A stretch of 64,000 bases of DNA from SB15 sp964639245 (GTDB lineage Bacteria > Chloroflexota > Anaerolineae > Aggregatilineales > J027): contig CAZXCU010000001.1 of assembly GCA_964639245.1 (NCBI GenBank), positions 558,001 to 622,000 on the forward strand, given 5' to 3'. The notes under the pieces were generated by a model that ran no database searches, had not been told where the DNA came from, and saw only the letters and a list, made by a program, of their open reading frames with translations. Shown piece after piece: positions 8,511 through 16,545 of this stretch; position 1 is the first letter of the stretch, and every line of letters begins with the position of its first letter. The position numbers were made by a program, and so were the translations under genes.

Positions 8511-10359
8511 TGGCGATTTTTTCCCGCCGATAGAAACGGATAAAACGCTGAATATCCTTCTCAGTTAAATCCTGCGGCGGCGTGGTAATTAAATAGCCAT
8601 CGCTCCATAGGCGGTAGGCTTGGCGCATGGGTTCGGAGGCGAATAAATCCCGTTCGCTGCGTTCTATGAGCAAGGTCATCAGGGTATTCGGCAGCATCCC
8701 CGATGGTACATCCACGTAGAAGGCCAGCCAATCACTCTGTACTTCTACTTTTTGAAAATCCCAATCGTTTTCCTGACTCAAGGCTGCTAGCCCATGTTCC
8801 AGCGCCTGCGCCCCAATCTGGCTAATTGGCAGGGTGTTGTCCTCCAGCAGCCACACACAGGCATAGCCCACATATGAGCCAATCGGACGGATGACTTTGG
8901 TGGATGGGGCAGCCGGAGCAGCTTGGTCATCCAACAACAGGGTGGGCGGTAAATTGGGCGGCGGCGGCGGGGGAACACTTCGCAGGGATTCTGCCAACCT
9001 CAGCGCTTGGCGACGAATCGTTTTGAGATTCATGTCACCGGAAAAAATGAGCGTCAAGACGAGATTATCAATCGTTTTGATGCTATAGAGCAGCAGTTCG
9101 GTATTAATCAAACGGCGGTAAATGATCCGCGTGCGGGCATCGCCTTTGCGCTTCCATGCCTCGCTGACTGCCAGTGCCAGATAATTCCACGTTTCCATAT
9201 CAAAACTGCCGGACTGCCCCAGCACTTCCTTGCCCCGCGAGAGGAGTGTCCCCGCCGAGGCATTTTCCATTGAAAATTGGGTCAGTTGCAGCGCGTAATG
9301 TGCCAGCACATGTTCTGGCAACGCATTTGAGGGCGGAGCAGCCGCATCAATCCCGCTTTCAAAAGCCCGCAGTTGGGCGGTAAATTCTTCGACGGTGGTC
9401 TGGACAAACTGCGAGTCGGCAAAATCGGGAACCGCTTTGCCGTGAGTATCAATCCAATATTGGTCAGGCAAATGTTCTGGTTTGGGAATCCGTGAGGTAT
9501 CTTGTGTCACGTCCAATTCATGCGGCGCAGGTAGCGCATCCAGAATCATTTTGCTGGTATTGTTCAGGTCAACCGGGGGTGGTTCAAATTGCGGAAAAGC
9601 CTTGTGGCGGATTCCCTGAATGATGTTGTCCAGCGATTCATCGTTAGAAGCATCAAATAAAATATCCAGCGCGGGTGCGGGCGCTTCCTGGACAGGTTCG
9701 GTTTCATAGGGCAGAGAAGATTTAGGGGTATCTTCACTAACGGCTTCTTCGGTCAGCGAATACACTTGACGGCTGACTTCTGGCTCAAGCGCTGCTTCAA
9801 TCACCTTACGAATGGTATCATCCGCATGGATGGGGGGTTCTTCCATGAAAGGCGTAATTTGCTGGCTGGCTTCGAGCAGGGGTTCAATCACTTCGTCTAA
9901 CGATGGGTCGAGCGTATCATCATACGAATCTTCCGGCACATGCAAGCGTGTTTCGGCGGTGGATTCTGCCAGAGAAAAGGGGGTGTCTTGCTGTGAAACA
10001 ATACTCCGAATCAAGGAGGCCAAAATCGTGGCGGGATACGGTTTGCGTAAAAATGTCTGGGTTTTGAGGGCGGTTCGATAATCGGCATGGTCAGTACGAC
10101 GGCTGGTTAGAATAATCGGCAAAGTGGGTTGAACCATCCTTAGTGCATCAATGACTTCTGCCGCGCTGTTGTAATCCAACGCTGTATCTACCACCGCCGC
10201 GCTATAAGGATTGGATTGCAGAGCATTTTCCAGTGCCAGCACCGCCGGACGCAGCCGGGTGACAGTGCGGATTTCAAAATCGCCTAAGTTTTCCAACCCG
10301 CGTTTGAGAGGCAGGGTAAAAGCAATATCCGGGTCAATGATTAAGATGCGCTGAGTCAT
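8500..10359 (-). CDS. Response regulator fused to roadblock-like and inactive Y1 (IS200/IS605 TnpA-like) domains
   Basis: A 619-residue three-part protein. Residues 1-122 form a receiver domain with the phospho-acceptor D58 (AAVVDTA), a Thr in ILTSRR and Lys in LRKPYP. A long acidic, Pro-rich linker (~125-330) follows. Residues ~350-465 resemble a roadblock/LC7 domain (SAGTLLSRGKEVLGQSG, then helices and TELLLYSIKTIDNLVLTLIF). Residues ~495-619 match the fold pattern of IS200/IS605 transposase TnpA: a first strand (YACVWLL), a helix, DWLAFYVDVP where TnpA has the HUH motif, IERSERDLF where TnpA has GRSSR, LWSDGYLITT where TnpA has LW..S.FISTV, and a final helix IQRFIRFY. The HUH histidines are W544 and A546 and the catalytic Tyr position is F606, so the domain cannot be an active transposase. 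Probably a nucleic-acid- or ligand-binding output domain. Coupled to the downstream membrane protein. Confidence 0.8.
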   Translation of the reverse strand: MTQRILIIDPDIAFTLPLKRGLENLGDFEIRTVTRLRPAVLALENALQSNPYSAAVVDTALDYNSAAEVIDALRMVQPTLPIILTSRRTDHADYRTALKTQTFLRKPYPATILASLIRSIVSQQDTPFSLAESTAETRLHVPEDSYDDTLDPSLDEVIEPLLEASQQITPFMEEPPIHADDTIRKVIEAALEPEVSRQVYSLTEEAVSEDTPKSSLPYETEPVQEAPAPALDILFDASNDESLDNIIQGIRHKAFPQFEPPPVDLNNTSKMILDALPAPHELDVTQDTSRIPKPEHLPDQYWIDTHGKAVPDFADSQFVQTTVEEFTAQLRAFESGIDAAAPPSNALPEHVLAHYALQLTQFSMENASAGTLLSRGKEVLGQSGSFDMETWNYLALAVSEAWKRKGDARTRIIYRRLINTELLLYSIKTIDNLVLTLIFSGDMNLKTIRRQALRLAESLRSVPPPPPPNLPPTLLLDDQAAPAAPSTKVIRPIGSYVGYACVWLLEDNTLPISQIGAQALEHGLAALSQENDWDFQKVEVQSDWLAFYVDVPSGMLPNTLMTLLIERSERDLFASEPMRQAYRLWSDGYLITTPPQDLTEKDIQRFIRFYRREKIANGG

Positions 10360-10497
10360 GCCACTTTACCTGAAAAATCCTATTGAATGCCAATTATAGC
10401 GTTTCTTACCATCCTGCAACTGTTGCAGTTTTGTATTTCAGTTTAAGCTAAAATCATTAGAATCACGAATAAAGTTGATTTAGGGGAATAAAGGAAC

Positions 10498-11637
10498 GTG
10501 AAAAAACTGTGGATTATCGGTCTTATTGTGCTACTCATTTTTCCTGCGTCTGTACAGGGGGAAGAACTCAGCCAGTGGTATGCGTGGGCGTATGCGGAAG
10601 CAGCCGACACCTTGCTCTTATTCAACCGTGAGGGCGATATTTTAGAAATGAACGTCCCCACTGACCCACAAGCTGACCCCGAAGCCCCCGGTTTTATCGG
10701 GGTGTCGCGGCAAGGCAATTTGATGGCAGTGGTCACATTTGCGACAGACAACAGCCCATTGGTGATTTTTCATGATTTAAATTCGGGAGCGCAAACATCA
10801 TGGAAAGGGACACCGGATGAGGCGATCTTAACCAATCTGGACGGAAGTTACACCATTCCGAGCATCACCTTTAGCGAAGATGGGGGTTTGTTCGCGCTGG
10901 GGCTGACTAAATTTGACAATACATGGCGGGTGGTCATTTTCTTTACCTCTACCGGACAGCCTGCCACCGAAATCACCCAGAATTACGACTATTTACAGGG
11001 CATCATGGCTCAAACGGGTCAATTTGTGCTGCCAGTGGTGCGTCTGTTCGATGCACGGGGGGTACATGTGCAGCTTGTGCAAGAAACCACCGAAGGCGAA
11101 ACCGAATATCCGAGTTTTCTCTGGCAGTGGGATGGCACGGTTATCCCCAGCGACTATGTAGATGCGGAAATGGACATTGACCCGCGTTCCGGCGCGGTGG
11201 TGAATCCGGCGGTGGATGAAACCAGTGACATGCCCGCCCCGATTGGTCCCAGCGCAGCCTACAACGCCATTGATATGACCACTAGCGATACCATGCTGGT
11301 GATTACGGATGAGTTGGTTACGCGCACCCGTTGGGCGAATGGGACAAACGCGGTGTTGTTTGAAACCCAGAATCCTGACACCTTTGAAACGCTGTGGAAT
11401 GTGGTGCGCTTGGACGACCCGGACGCGCCTTCTGACATTCTCGAAGACGAATATGCCGATGTGCGTGGTACGCCGAACGGTTTTTTAAGCGTCGAAGAAT
11501 TTTCGGGTGTGATTCGTTTTCATTCGGTGGAAGATCCCTATAATCCCGAAGACATTACCACCATCCAAACGGGTGATGGCATTGTTGAGATTATCTGGGT
11601 GCTGCCAGACGGTTATGAGTATCTCGGCCCGCAGTAG
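10498..11637 (+). CDS. Secreted protein of unknown function, possibly beta-propeller
   Basis: A 379-residue protein with a clear signal peptide (KKLWIIGLIVLLIFPASVQG, cleavage near residue 21). GTG is taken as the start because AAAGGA lies just upstream. The mature part has repeated blocks of the type S..G.L.AV.TF...PLVIF.DL, reminiscent of WD40/TolB-like propeller blades, but the repeats are weak. No catalytic motif or anchor was recognised. It is divergent from the response-regulator gene (138-base gap) and convergent with the zinc-ribbon membrane protein. Confidence 0.7.
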   Translation: MKKLWIIGLIVLLIFPASVQGEELSQWYAWAYAEAADTLLLFNREGDILEMNVPTDPQADPEAPGFIGVSRQGNLMAVVTFATDNSPLVIFHDLNSGAQTSWKGTPDEAILTNLDGSYTIPSITFSEDGGLFALGLTKFDNTWRVVIFFTSTGQPATEITQNYDYLQGIMAQTGQFVLPVVRLFDARGVHVQLVQETTEGETEYPSFLWQWDGTVIPSDYVDAEMDIDPRSGAVVNPAVDETSDMPAPIGPSAAYNAIDMTTSDTMLVITDELVTRTRWANGTNAVLFETQNPDTFETLWNVVRLDDPDAPSDILEDEYADVRGTPNGFLSVEEFSGVIRFHSVEDPYNPEDITTIQTGDGIVEIIWVLPDGYEYLGPQ

Positions 11638-11644
11638 CAAGTAA

Positions 11645-11681
11645 AAAAAAAGAAAAAAGGGCGAGTGCTTGACTTGCCCTT
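11645..11681 (-). terminator. Intrinsic terminator of the zinc-ribbon membrane-protein gene
   Basis: On the minus strand, a ten-base-pair stem (11657-11666 with 11672-11681, one G-U pair, five-base loop) is followed by a run of T broken by one C. The stem begins inside the TAA stop codon of the gene it ends. On the plus strand no T run follows, so it acts mainly for the minus-strand gene. Confidence 0.75.
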
Positions 11682-12798
11682 ACGCATATTCTGGCAGGGG
11701 AGGCACACTGACATGATAGGCGCGATTGTGTAAATATCCTACAAGTGTCAGTGCCAACCCGCTTAAAACCCCCACCCCTGCCAGCACAAACAAAATCGAA
11801 AATGCCAGCACCCCGCTTTCGGCACGGTCAACCGTTTCAGCATCAAGATTTTCGGCGGGTGGATCATCAGAAGTAAACAAAGTCACGGTGGGGTAGGCGG
11901 CTTCAAGTTCCGGGCGGTAGCGGTCAATCATATAGGCTGCCCCGATAACCATGCCGATAAACCAGACAAGCGAAATGAAAAAAATCACCACGCCCAAAAA
12001 TCCCCAGCGTCGCCCGACTCTTGCCCGTTGACGGCGTACATGGGCCGCCCCCGCCCCATCCTCGTATAATGTCCCATCGCGTTCCATCAGCACATACACT
12101 TTGTCCTGACTGAATCCCGAAGTCATCAGAATCAGGAAATACCACAATGAGCCAACCCCGCTTAAAAGTGCCAGCACCCACCACACAAACCCTAATGGCT
12201 TGCCATAGGTCAACACCACCTGATACGGTGTTTGACTCAACAGATGATACCCACCACGCTGATAGGCATGGACACGCTGTTGCAGGTAATGATTCGAGGG
12301 ATACGAATAGGCCTCCACGGATTTGGTCATTTCGGGAATCGGCGGCGGCGGGGTATACGGCGCAGGCGGAACTTGCCACTGTGGAACTGCCAACGGCGAC
12401 AGCAGCGACTGGTGGGTGTCTTCGTAGGCTGGGGCAGTTGCACCGATTAAACCGGGAGCAACCGCGCCCGTTAGTGCATTTTCAAATTTTGTATCCGTCA
12501 TCGGTGCGGCCTGCGCTGGATGGGTGTCTTGTGGCTGAATCGGTGCAACAACCCAATCATCCATCTGGGTGGGCATTTCGGATTCTTCCACGTTTTCTTT
12601 CTCAGGTGGTGCGGGCAGCATGGCGGATTCTTCCTCCGCGACTGTACTGTACATATCTTCGATATAGGTGTCTTTTACCGAGATTTCAACCGGTTTTTTG
12701 GCGGACAGGTCATAGTCGCAGCGTGGGCAAATTTCAATGCTCCCCACAATGCCAGCACCACAATTAGGACAAATGCGAATTTCGGTCATGGATTCCAT
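11680..12798 (-). CDS. Zinc-ribbon membrane protein of unknown function
   Basis: A 372-residue protein. The N-terminus is a zinc ribbon with four cysteines at 10, 13, 24 and 27 (CPNC and CPRC). A ~150-residue acidic, Pro/Gln-rich disordered linker follows, then about three transmembrane segments (near residues 203-228, 265-292 and 328-358). The layout (cytoplasmic zinc ribbon, linker, membrane domain) is common in uncharacterised Chloroflexota and actinobacterial proteins. Role unknown. A second Met at residue 4 (12789) is an alternative start. Confidence 0.75.
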   Translation of the reverse strand: MESMTEIRICPNCGAGIVGSIEICPRCDYDLSAKKPVEISVKDTYIEDMYSTVAEEESAMLPAPPEKENVEESEMPTQMDDWVVAPIQPQDTHPAQAAPMTDTKFENALTGAVAPGLIGATAPAYEDTHQSLLSPLAVPQWQVPPAPYTPPPPIPEMTKSVEAYSYPSNHYLQQRVHAYQRGGYHLLSQTPYQVVLTYGKPLGFVWWVLALLSGVGSLWYFLILMTSGFSQDKVYVLMERDGTLYEDGAGAAHVRRQRARVGRRWGFLGVVIFFISLVWFIGMVIGAAYMIDRYRPELEAAYPTVTLFTSDDPPAENLDAETVDRAESGVLAFSILFVLAGVGVLSGLALTLVGYLHNRAYHVSVPPLPEYA

Positions 12799-12881
12799 TG
12801 TATGCAGAATAGAAAATTTGTGAAACTGTAAAATATCTATGAAAAATCGTCAGAAAATGGAAGCGCGTCGGCAAGGTCTTT

Positions 12882-12887
12882 TATAAT
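12882..12887 (+). promoter_or_regulatory. Candidate -10 element placing transcription start at the ATG
   Basis: A consensus TATAAT ends six bases before the ATG at 12894. A start site about seven bases downstream would fall on or next to the ATG, which predicts a leaderless mRNA. No good -35 was found and no Shine-Dalgarno sequence is present. Confidence 0.5.
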
Positions 12888-12893
12888 GGGGAT

Positions 12894-13985
12894 ATGATAA
12901 CACGCCTTGCCATGATTTTTATTATGCTGGGGATGTCCTTAGCTGCCCACGCCCAAGAAGAAACCCAAGCGCTGTTTCTGATTGAGGAAGGCGGTTTTAC
13001 CAGCCAATTTCCCGAAGGAATCGTGGTCACGCTGCCCGTGATTCCGCAGCGCAAAATCACCCAAGCCAGCCTCTATTTGACGATGGATGATGTGGTGATG
13101 TACGAAGGGGAAACCCTCATCCCCGCCCATCGTCCGCACCAGCGCGTTATCCTCACAGGCACATGGGATGGTTTGACCATCACCGGGGAAGTTAGTCCCC
13201 CGTGGATTCAACTGAAACTCTGGTGGCAGTTGATTGATGAAACAGGCAGTTCGATGATGACTGTCCCAAGCGTCTATCAGTATGAAACCCATCACCGTCG
13301 CTGGCAGGAATATATAGGCGATTCGGTGAGGGTGTACGGCTATGGGCAATCCCATGCTTTTTTAGAAAATGCGGCGCGTACTGCTGATGAAGCGATTCTG
13401 CGCTTGGAACAAAGTTATGGCTATGGGTTGCCCTACGCTCCAACGCTCGTTTTTTATAACAGTGCGGCGGAAGGGGATGCCGATTTAAGCCAACTTGCGT
13501 TTGGTGCTTATTTCGCGGGACGTGCCTATCCCGGAACAAACGGCATTGTTATTTTAGCGGCAGAAAATCACCCGAATGTGATTGCCCATGAACTTGCCCA
13601 TTTATTCCAATTTCAACTTGGCGGTCAATTTTTTGATGCGCCGCAGTGGTGGCGCGAAGGCGATGCCAAACTCCATGAATCCCCGGTGACAATTGAAAAA
13701 GGTATCACCCGCGCCCGTCAACTGGCAGACCAGCAGCAACTTCCCGATTTAGCCACTTGGAACGAACTGCCCACCAGCAAAGAAAAAGTCGAGGATATGA
13801 TGGCAATCGGGCTGTCGTTTGGGGTGTACTTGCAAGCTGTCTATGAGCAAGAATCCCATGCTACATTTTATGAAAATTGGCGACACAGCCGCGATTTCGC
13901 CCAAACTTTTGAACTCACCTACGGGCAAAATCTGGCGGCGCTGCTCACCGGCTGGCAAATCTGGCTCATGGCTTCTCCAGAGTAG
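12894..13985 (+). CDS. Secreted HExxH metallopeptidase-like protein (peptidase MA-like)
   Basis: A 363-residue exported protein: signal peptide at residues 1-20 (cleavage after AHA), a beta-rich N-terminal half and a C-terminal gluzincin-type domain. The zinc motif is HELAH at 232-236, with a downstream Glu in WWREGDA (E255) at the spacing expected for the third ligand. The family resembles peptidase MA (M61-like) domain proteins. The ATG directly follows a TATAAT box, and there is no ribosome binding site, so it may be translated from a leaderless transcript. Substrate unknown. Confidence 0.8.
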   Translation: MITRLAMIFIMLGMSLAAHAQEETQALFLIEEGGFTSQFPEGIVVTLPVIPQRKITQASLYLTMDDVVMYEGETLIPAHRPHQRVILTGTWDGLTITGEVSPPWIQLKLWWQLIDETGSSMMTVPSVYQYETHHRRWQEYIGDSVRVYGYGQSHAFLENAARTADEAILRLEQSYGYGLPYAPTLVFYNSAAEGDADLSQLAFGAYFAGRAYPGTNGIVILAAENHPNVIAHELAHLFQFQLGGQFFDAPQWWREGDAKLHESPVTIEKGITRARQLADQQQLPDLATWNELPTSKEKVEDMMAIGLSFGVYLQAVYEQESHATFYENWRHSRDFAQTFELTYGQNLAALLTGWQIWLMASPE

Positions 13986-14014
13986 GGTCTATTTCCCCAC
14001 AAAATTCCCCTAAA

Positions 14015-14044
14015 TTGCACCGATTCGTGGTTCAAGACTATACT
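14015..14044 (+). promoter_or_regulatory. Predicted sigma-70-type promoter of the adenylate cyclase gene
   Basis: TTGCAC (14015-14020) and TATACT (14039-14044) are separated by 18 bases and lie 34 bases before the chosen ATG. Confidence 0.55.
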
Positions 14045-14078
14045 ACCCTTTGAATGGCTTCGTTTGGAGTTAGATTCG

Positions 14079-15668
14079 ATGAGTGCTGAACGCATCTTAA
14101 TTGTGGATGACGGGAAAGAAAATCGAGAATTTATCATGGAGTACGTGCTGAAGCCAAACGGCTTTGACGGGCTGATGGCACGCGATGGCTTAGAAGGGCT
14201 GCACATGGCGCGGCAGTACCGCCCGGATTTGATTCTGCTCGATTTGCAAATGCCCCAGATGAACGGCATGGAAGTTTTGCAGGCCATGCGTGCCGAACAA
14301 CTGGATATTCCTGTCATTTTGATGACGTTTCATGGCAGCGAAGAAATCGCCATTGATGTTTACCGTCTGGGGGTGAAGGATTACGTCAAAAAACCCTACA
14401 CCGTCGAGGAAATGTACGAGGCCATTCAACGCAGCTTAACCGAGTCGCGCTTGAAACAGGAAAAAGACCTGCTCACCGAACGGCTCATCAAAGCCAACGC
14501 CGAAATGAACCAGCGCCTGCGCGAACTTAATGTTTTGTACAATGTTGGAAAAAGTGTTACGTCGTTGGTGAGTATGCAGGAATTGATGGGGCGGGTGGTG
14601 GAAGCCGCTGCCCAGTTGACCTCCTGTGAAGAAGGCAGTTTGTATCTGGTGGATGACAACGGGGAACTGGCCTGTCGCGCCATTCGTCGTCACAGCGACC
14701 AGCGCACCCATTCGCTCAATGAAATTCGTGAGGATCCGCTCGCGCAGCAAGCCATTCAAAACCTCAGCCCGGTAGTCATGTCTCCCCAAGAAATTGCCGA
14801 AGCCCGCAAATACAATCCCTCTGCCCCCTCCGCAGCAATGGCAACGCCATTGGTCTTGGGTGGGCAAGCGGTGGGAGCGCTGGTGGTGAAAAATCTTTCG
14901 GCAGAGGCACGGGTGTTTACCCGCCATGATGCCGCCCTGTTAGGTTCACTGGCAGACTATGCGGCGATTGCCTATGAAAATGCCTCTCATTATGAAGCCT
15001 TAGGACGGCGCAAAGAGGATGAAAAAAACAGCATCCGCCAAGCGTTTGAAAAATTTGTTGCGCCGAGTGTGGTGGATCGTGTCCTTGCAGACCCCTCCTC
15101 GCTGAATTTAGGAGGAACGCGCCGCGAAATCACTGTTTTCTATGCCGATTTACGCGGTTACACCACTTTTTCAGAAAAAGCTCCGCCAGAACAGGTGGTA
15201 GACTTGCTGAATGAATATTTCAGCCATGCGGCAGATGTGATTTTCTCGCGGGAAGGCACGCTCGATAAATTTTTAGGCGATGCAGTGCTGGCGTTGTTTA
15301 ATGCACCCACGCTGCAAGATGACCATGTGGTGCGGGCAGTCTCCACCGCGCTCGATTTGCAGCATCGCGTAGCAGAAATTAACGAGGGACGTGGCGGCGG
15401 CTTGCGGTTTGGGATTGGCCTGCATGTGGGTGATGCCGTAGTCGGGTATATTGGGGCGAATCAAGCGATGAATTACACCGCCATTGGCGATACGGTGAAT
15501 ATTGCTCAACGGGTGCAGGAAGTTGCCCAAGCCGGACAGATTCTGGTCACAGAAGCAGTTGCCCATCGGATTGAGGATTTTGTCAATATGCGACAGTTGG
15601 GGAAACTGCCGATTCGTGGACGTGCCGAAGGAGTCACTGTGTTTGAAGTGAAAAGCCTTAAGCAATAA
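14079..15668 (+). CDS. Response regulator with GAF domain and class III adenylate/guanylate cyclase
   Basis: A 529-residue signalling enzyme predicted to make a cyclic nucleotide in response to phosphorylation. Receiver domain (residues ~1-120) with DD in IVDDG, phospho-acceptor Asp in LILLDLQMP and Lys in VKKPYT; a coiled-coil segment (~125-160); a GAF domain (~165-310); and a class III cyclase domain (~335-525). Metal-binding Asp residues are in FYADLRGYT and FLGDAVLALF, and YTAIGDTVNIAQR carries the usual substrate/transition-state region. The Lys in LDKFLGD favours adenylate over guanylate cyclase. ATG 14079 is chosen over the TTG at 14064 because TTTGGAG lies about nine bases upstream of it. 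Confidence 0.92.
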   Translation: MSAERILIVDDGKENREFIMEYVLKPNGFDGLMARDGLEGLHMARQYRPDLILLDLQMPQMNGMEVLQAMRAEQLDIPVILMTFHGSEEIAIDVYRLGVKDYVKKPYTVEEMYEAIQRSLTESRLKQEKDLLTERLIKANAEMNQRLRELNVLYNVGKSVTSLVSMQELMGRVVEAAAQLTSCEEGSLYLVDDNGELACRAIRRHSDQRTHSLNEIREDPLAQQAIQNLSPVVMSPQEIAEARKYNPSAPSAAMATPLVLGGQAVGALVVKNLSAEARVFTRHDAALLGSLADYAAIAYENASHYEALGRRKEDEKNSIRQAFEKFVAPSVVDRVLADPSSLNLGGTRREITVFYADLRGYTTFSEKAPPEQVVDLLNEYFSHAADVIFSREGTLDKFLGDAVLALFNAPTLQDDHVVRAVSTALDLQHRVAEINEGRGGGLRFGIGLHVGDAVVGYIGANQAMNYTAIGDTVNIAQRVQEVAQAGQILVTEAVAHRIEDFVNMRQLGKLPIRGRAEGVTVFEVKSLKQ

Positions 15669-15669
15669 A

Positions 15670-15698
15670 TTGCAACAATTCGCATGTCCGTTTATAAT
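15670..15698 (+). promoter_or_regulatory. Near-consensus sigma-70-type promoter of the V4R-protein gene
   Basis: TTGCAA (15670-15675) and TATAAT (15693-15698) are 17 bases apart, an ideal spacing. It lies just after the stop of the cyclase gene and about 100 bases before the next ATG. A second weaker pair (TTGCTC and TAAAAT) is closer to the gene. Confidence 0.65.
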
Positions 15699-15799
15699 CG
15701 TTTTTTGTGGCTTGCGGCTACGTCATGGCTAAAAATATTGGCAAAACGAATTTTGCTCACCTGTAATTAACAGCGCATAAAATCGGAGGAACATTTAGA

Positions 15800-16429
15800 A
15801 TGGCGCCGGAGAAAAGCGGATTTAACTACCCCAATAAATTTGCCCGCATTTATTTGGAAGCAATGGAAGAAATTATGGGCAAGAATGGTTTGAATGCCAT
15901 TCTCAACCTCGCGGGTTTGCAAGAATTTATCGGGAACTATCCGCCCGATAATCTTGAGAAAGCCTATGATTTTGCGTACTACACCGCCTTACAAATGGCT
16001 CTGGAAGATATGTATGGGCCGCGTGGGGGTCGTGGGTTGGCGCTGCGGGCTGGACGCGCTTCTTTTGCAGAAGGGTTGCGTGGGTTCGGGGCGCTGGCGG
16101 GGGTTGGCGACTTAGCCTTTAAAGTGCTGCCGCTGGCTGCAAAAATGAAAATTGGGTTGCCTGCGATGGCAAATATTTTGACCCAATTTTCTGACCAGAT
16201 TTCCAATGTCTACGAGGAAGGCGATAAATACGTTTATACGCTGGAACGCTGCCCGATGTGCTGGAATCGCAAAGCCGACAAACCTGTGTGTTATGCGGGT
16301 CAAGGGCTGCTGCAAGAAGGGTTGCGCTGGGTATCTGGTGGGCATGAATTTAAAGTGGACATGGCAACCTGTATCGCTAAGGGCGATGACATGGGGCGCT
16401 ATGTGATTTACAAAGAACCCATCGGCTAA
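15800..16429 (+). CDS. V4R-domain (4-vinyl-reductase-like) small-molecule-binding protein
   Basis: The 209-residue protein matches the pattern of V4R/BchJ-like proteins: a helical N-terminal half (FARIYLEAMEEIMGKNGL, then GLRGFGALAGVGDLAFK) and a C-terminal alpha/beta part with conserved cysteines in CPMCW, VCYAGQGLLQEGLRW and MATCIAKGDDMGRYVI. V4R domains bind small hydrophobic ligands or metal and act as sensors or tetrapyrrole-enzyme partners. No photosynthesis gene is nearby, so a sensory or binding role is more likely than bacteriochlorophyll synthesis. A strong GGAGGAAC ribosome site precedes the ATG. Confidence 0.8.
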   Translation: MAPEKSGFNYPNKFARIYLEAMEEIMGKNGLNAILNLAGLQEFIGNYPPDNLEKAYDFAYYTALQMALEDMYGPRGGRGLALRAGRASFAEGLRGFGALAGVGDLAFKVLPLAAKMKIGLPAMANILTQFSDQISNVYEEGDKYVYTLERCPMCWNRKADKPVCYAGQGLLQEGLRWVSGGHEFKVDMATCIAKGDDMGRYVIYKEPIG

Positions 16430-16452
16430 AAAGCCGTTTTTTCTCGGTTGAT

Positions 16453-16505
16453 ACAGCAATTTTTTCCAACCTCGGATGTTACCGCCGGGGTTTTGCTGTT
16501 TTTGA
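16453..16505 (+). terminator. Probable intrinsic terminator after the V4R-protein gene
   Basis: ACAGCAA (16453-16459) pairs with TTGCTGT (16493-16499), followed by a short T run. Between them AACCTCGG (16468-16475) pairs with CCGGGGTT (16485-16492) with one mismatch, extending the structure. Confidence 0.6.
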
Positions 16506-16545
16506 TGATAAAATGCAAATGGACAGGCAATCAGGAGCGTGAACA

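Noticed and set aside
8500..8877. An active IS200/IS605 insertion
   Set aside because: The transposase-like domain is in frame with a receiver domain, lacks all catalytic residues, and has no subterminal hairpins or flanking insertion ends.
15800..16429. Assignment of the V4R protein as bacteriochlorophyll 4-vinyl reductase (BchJ)
   Set aside because: No chlorophyll or photosynthesis gene in the window, and V4R domains are widespread in non-phototrophs.
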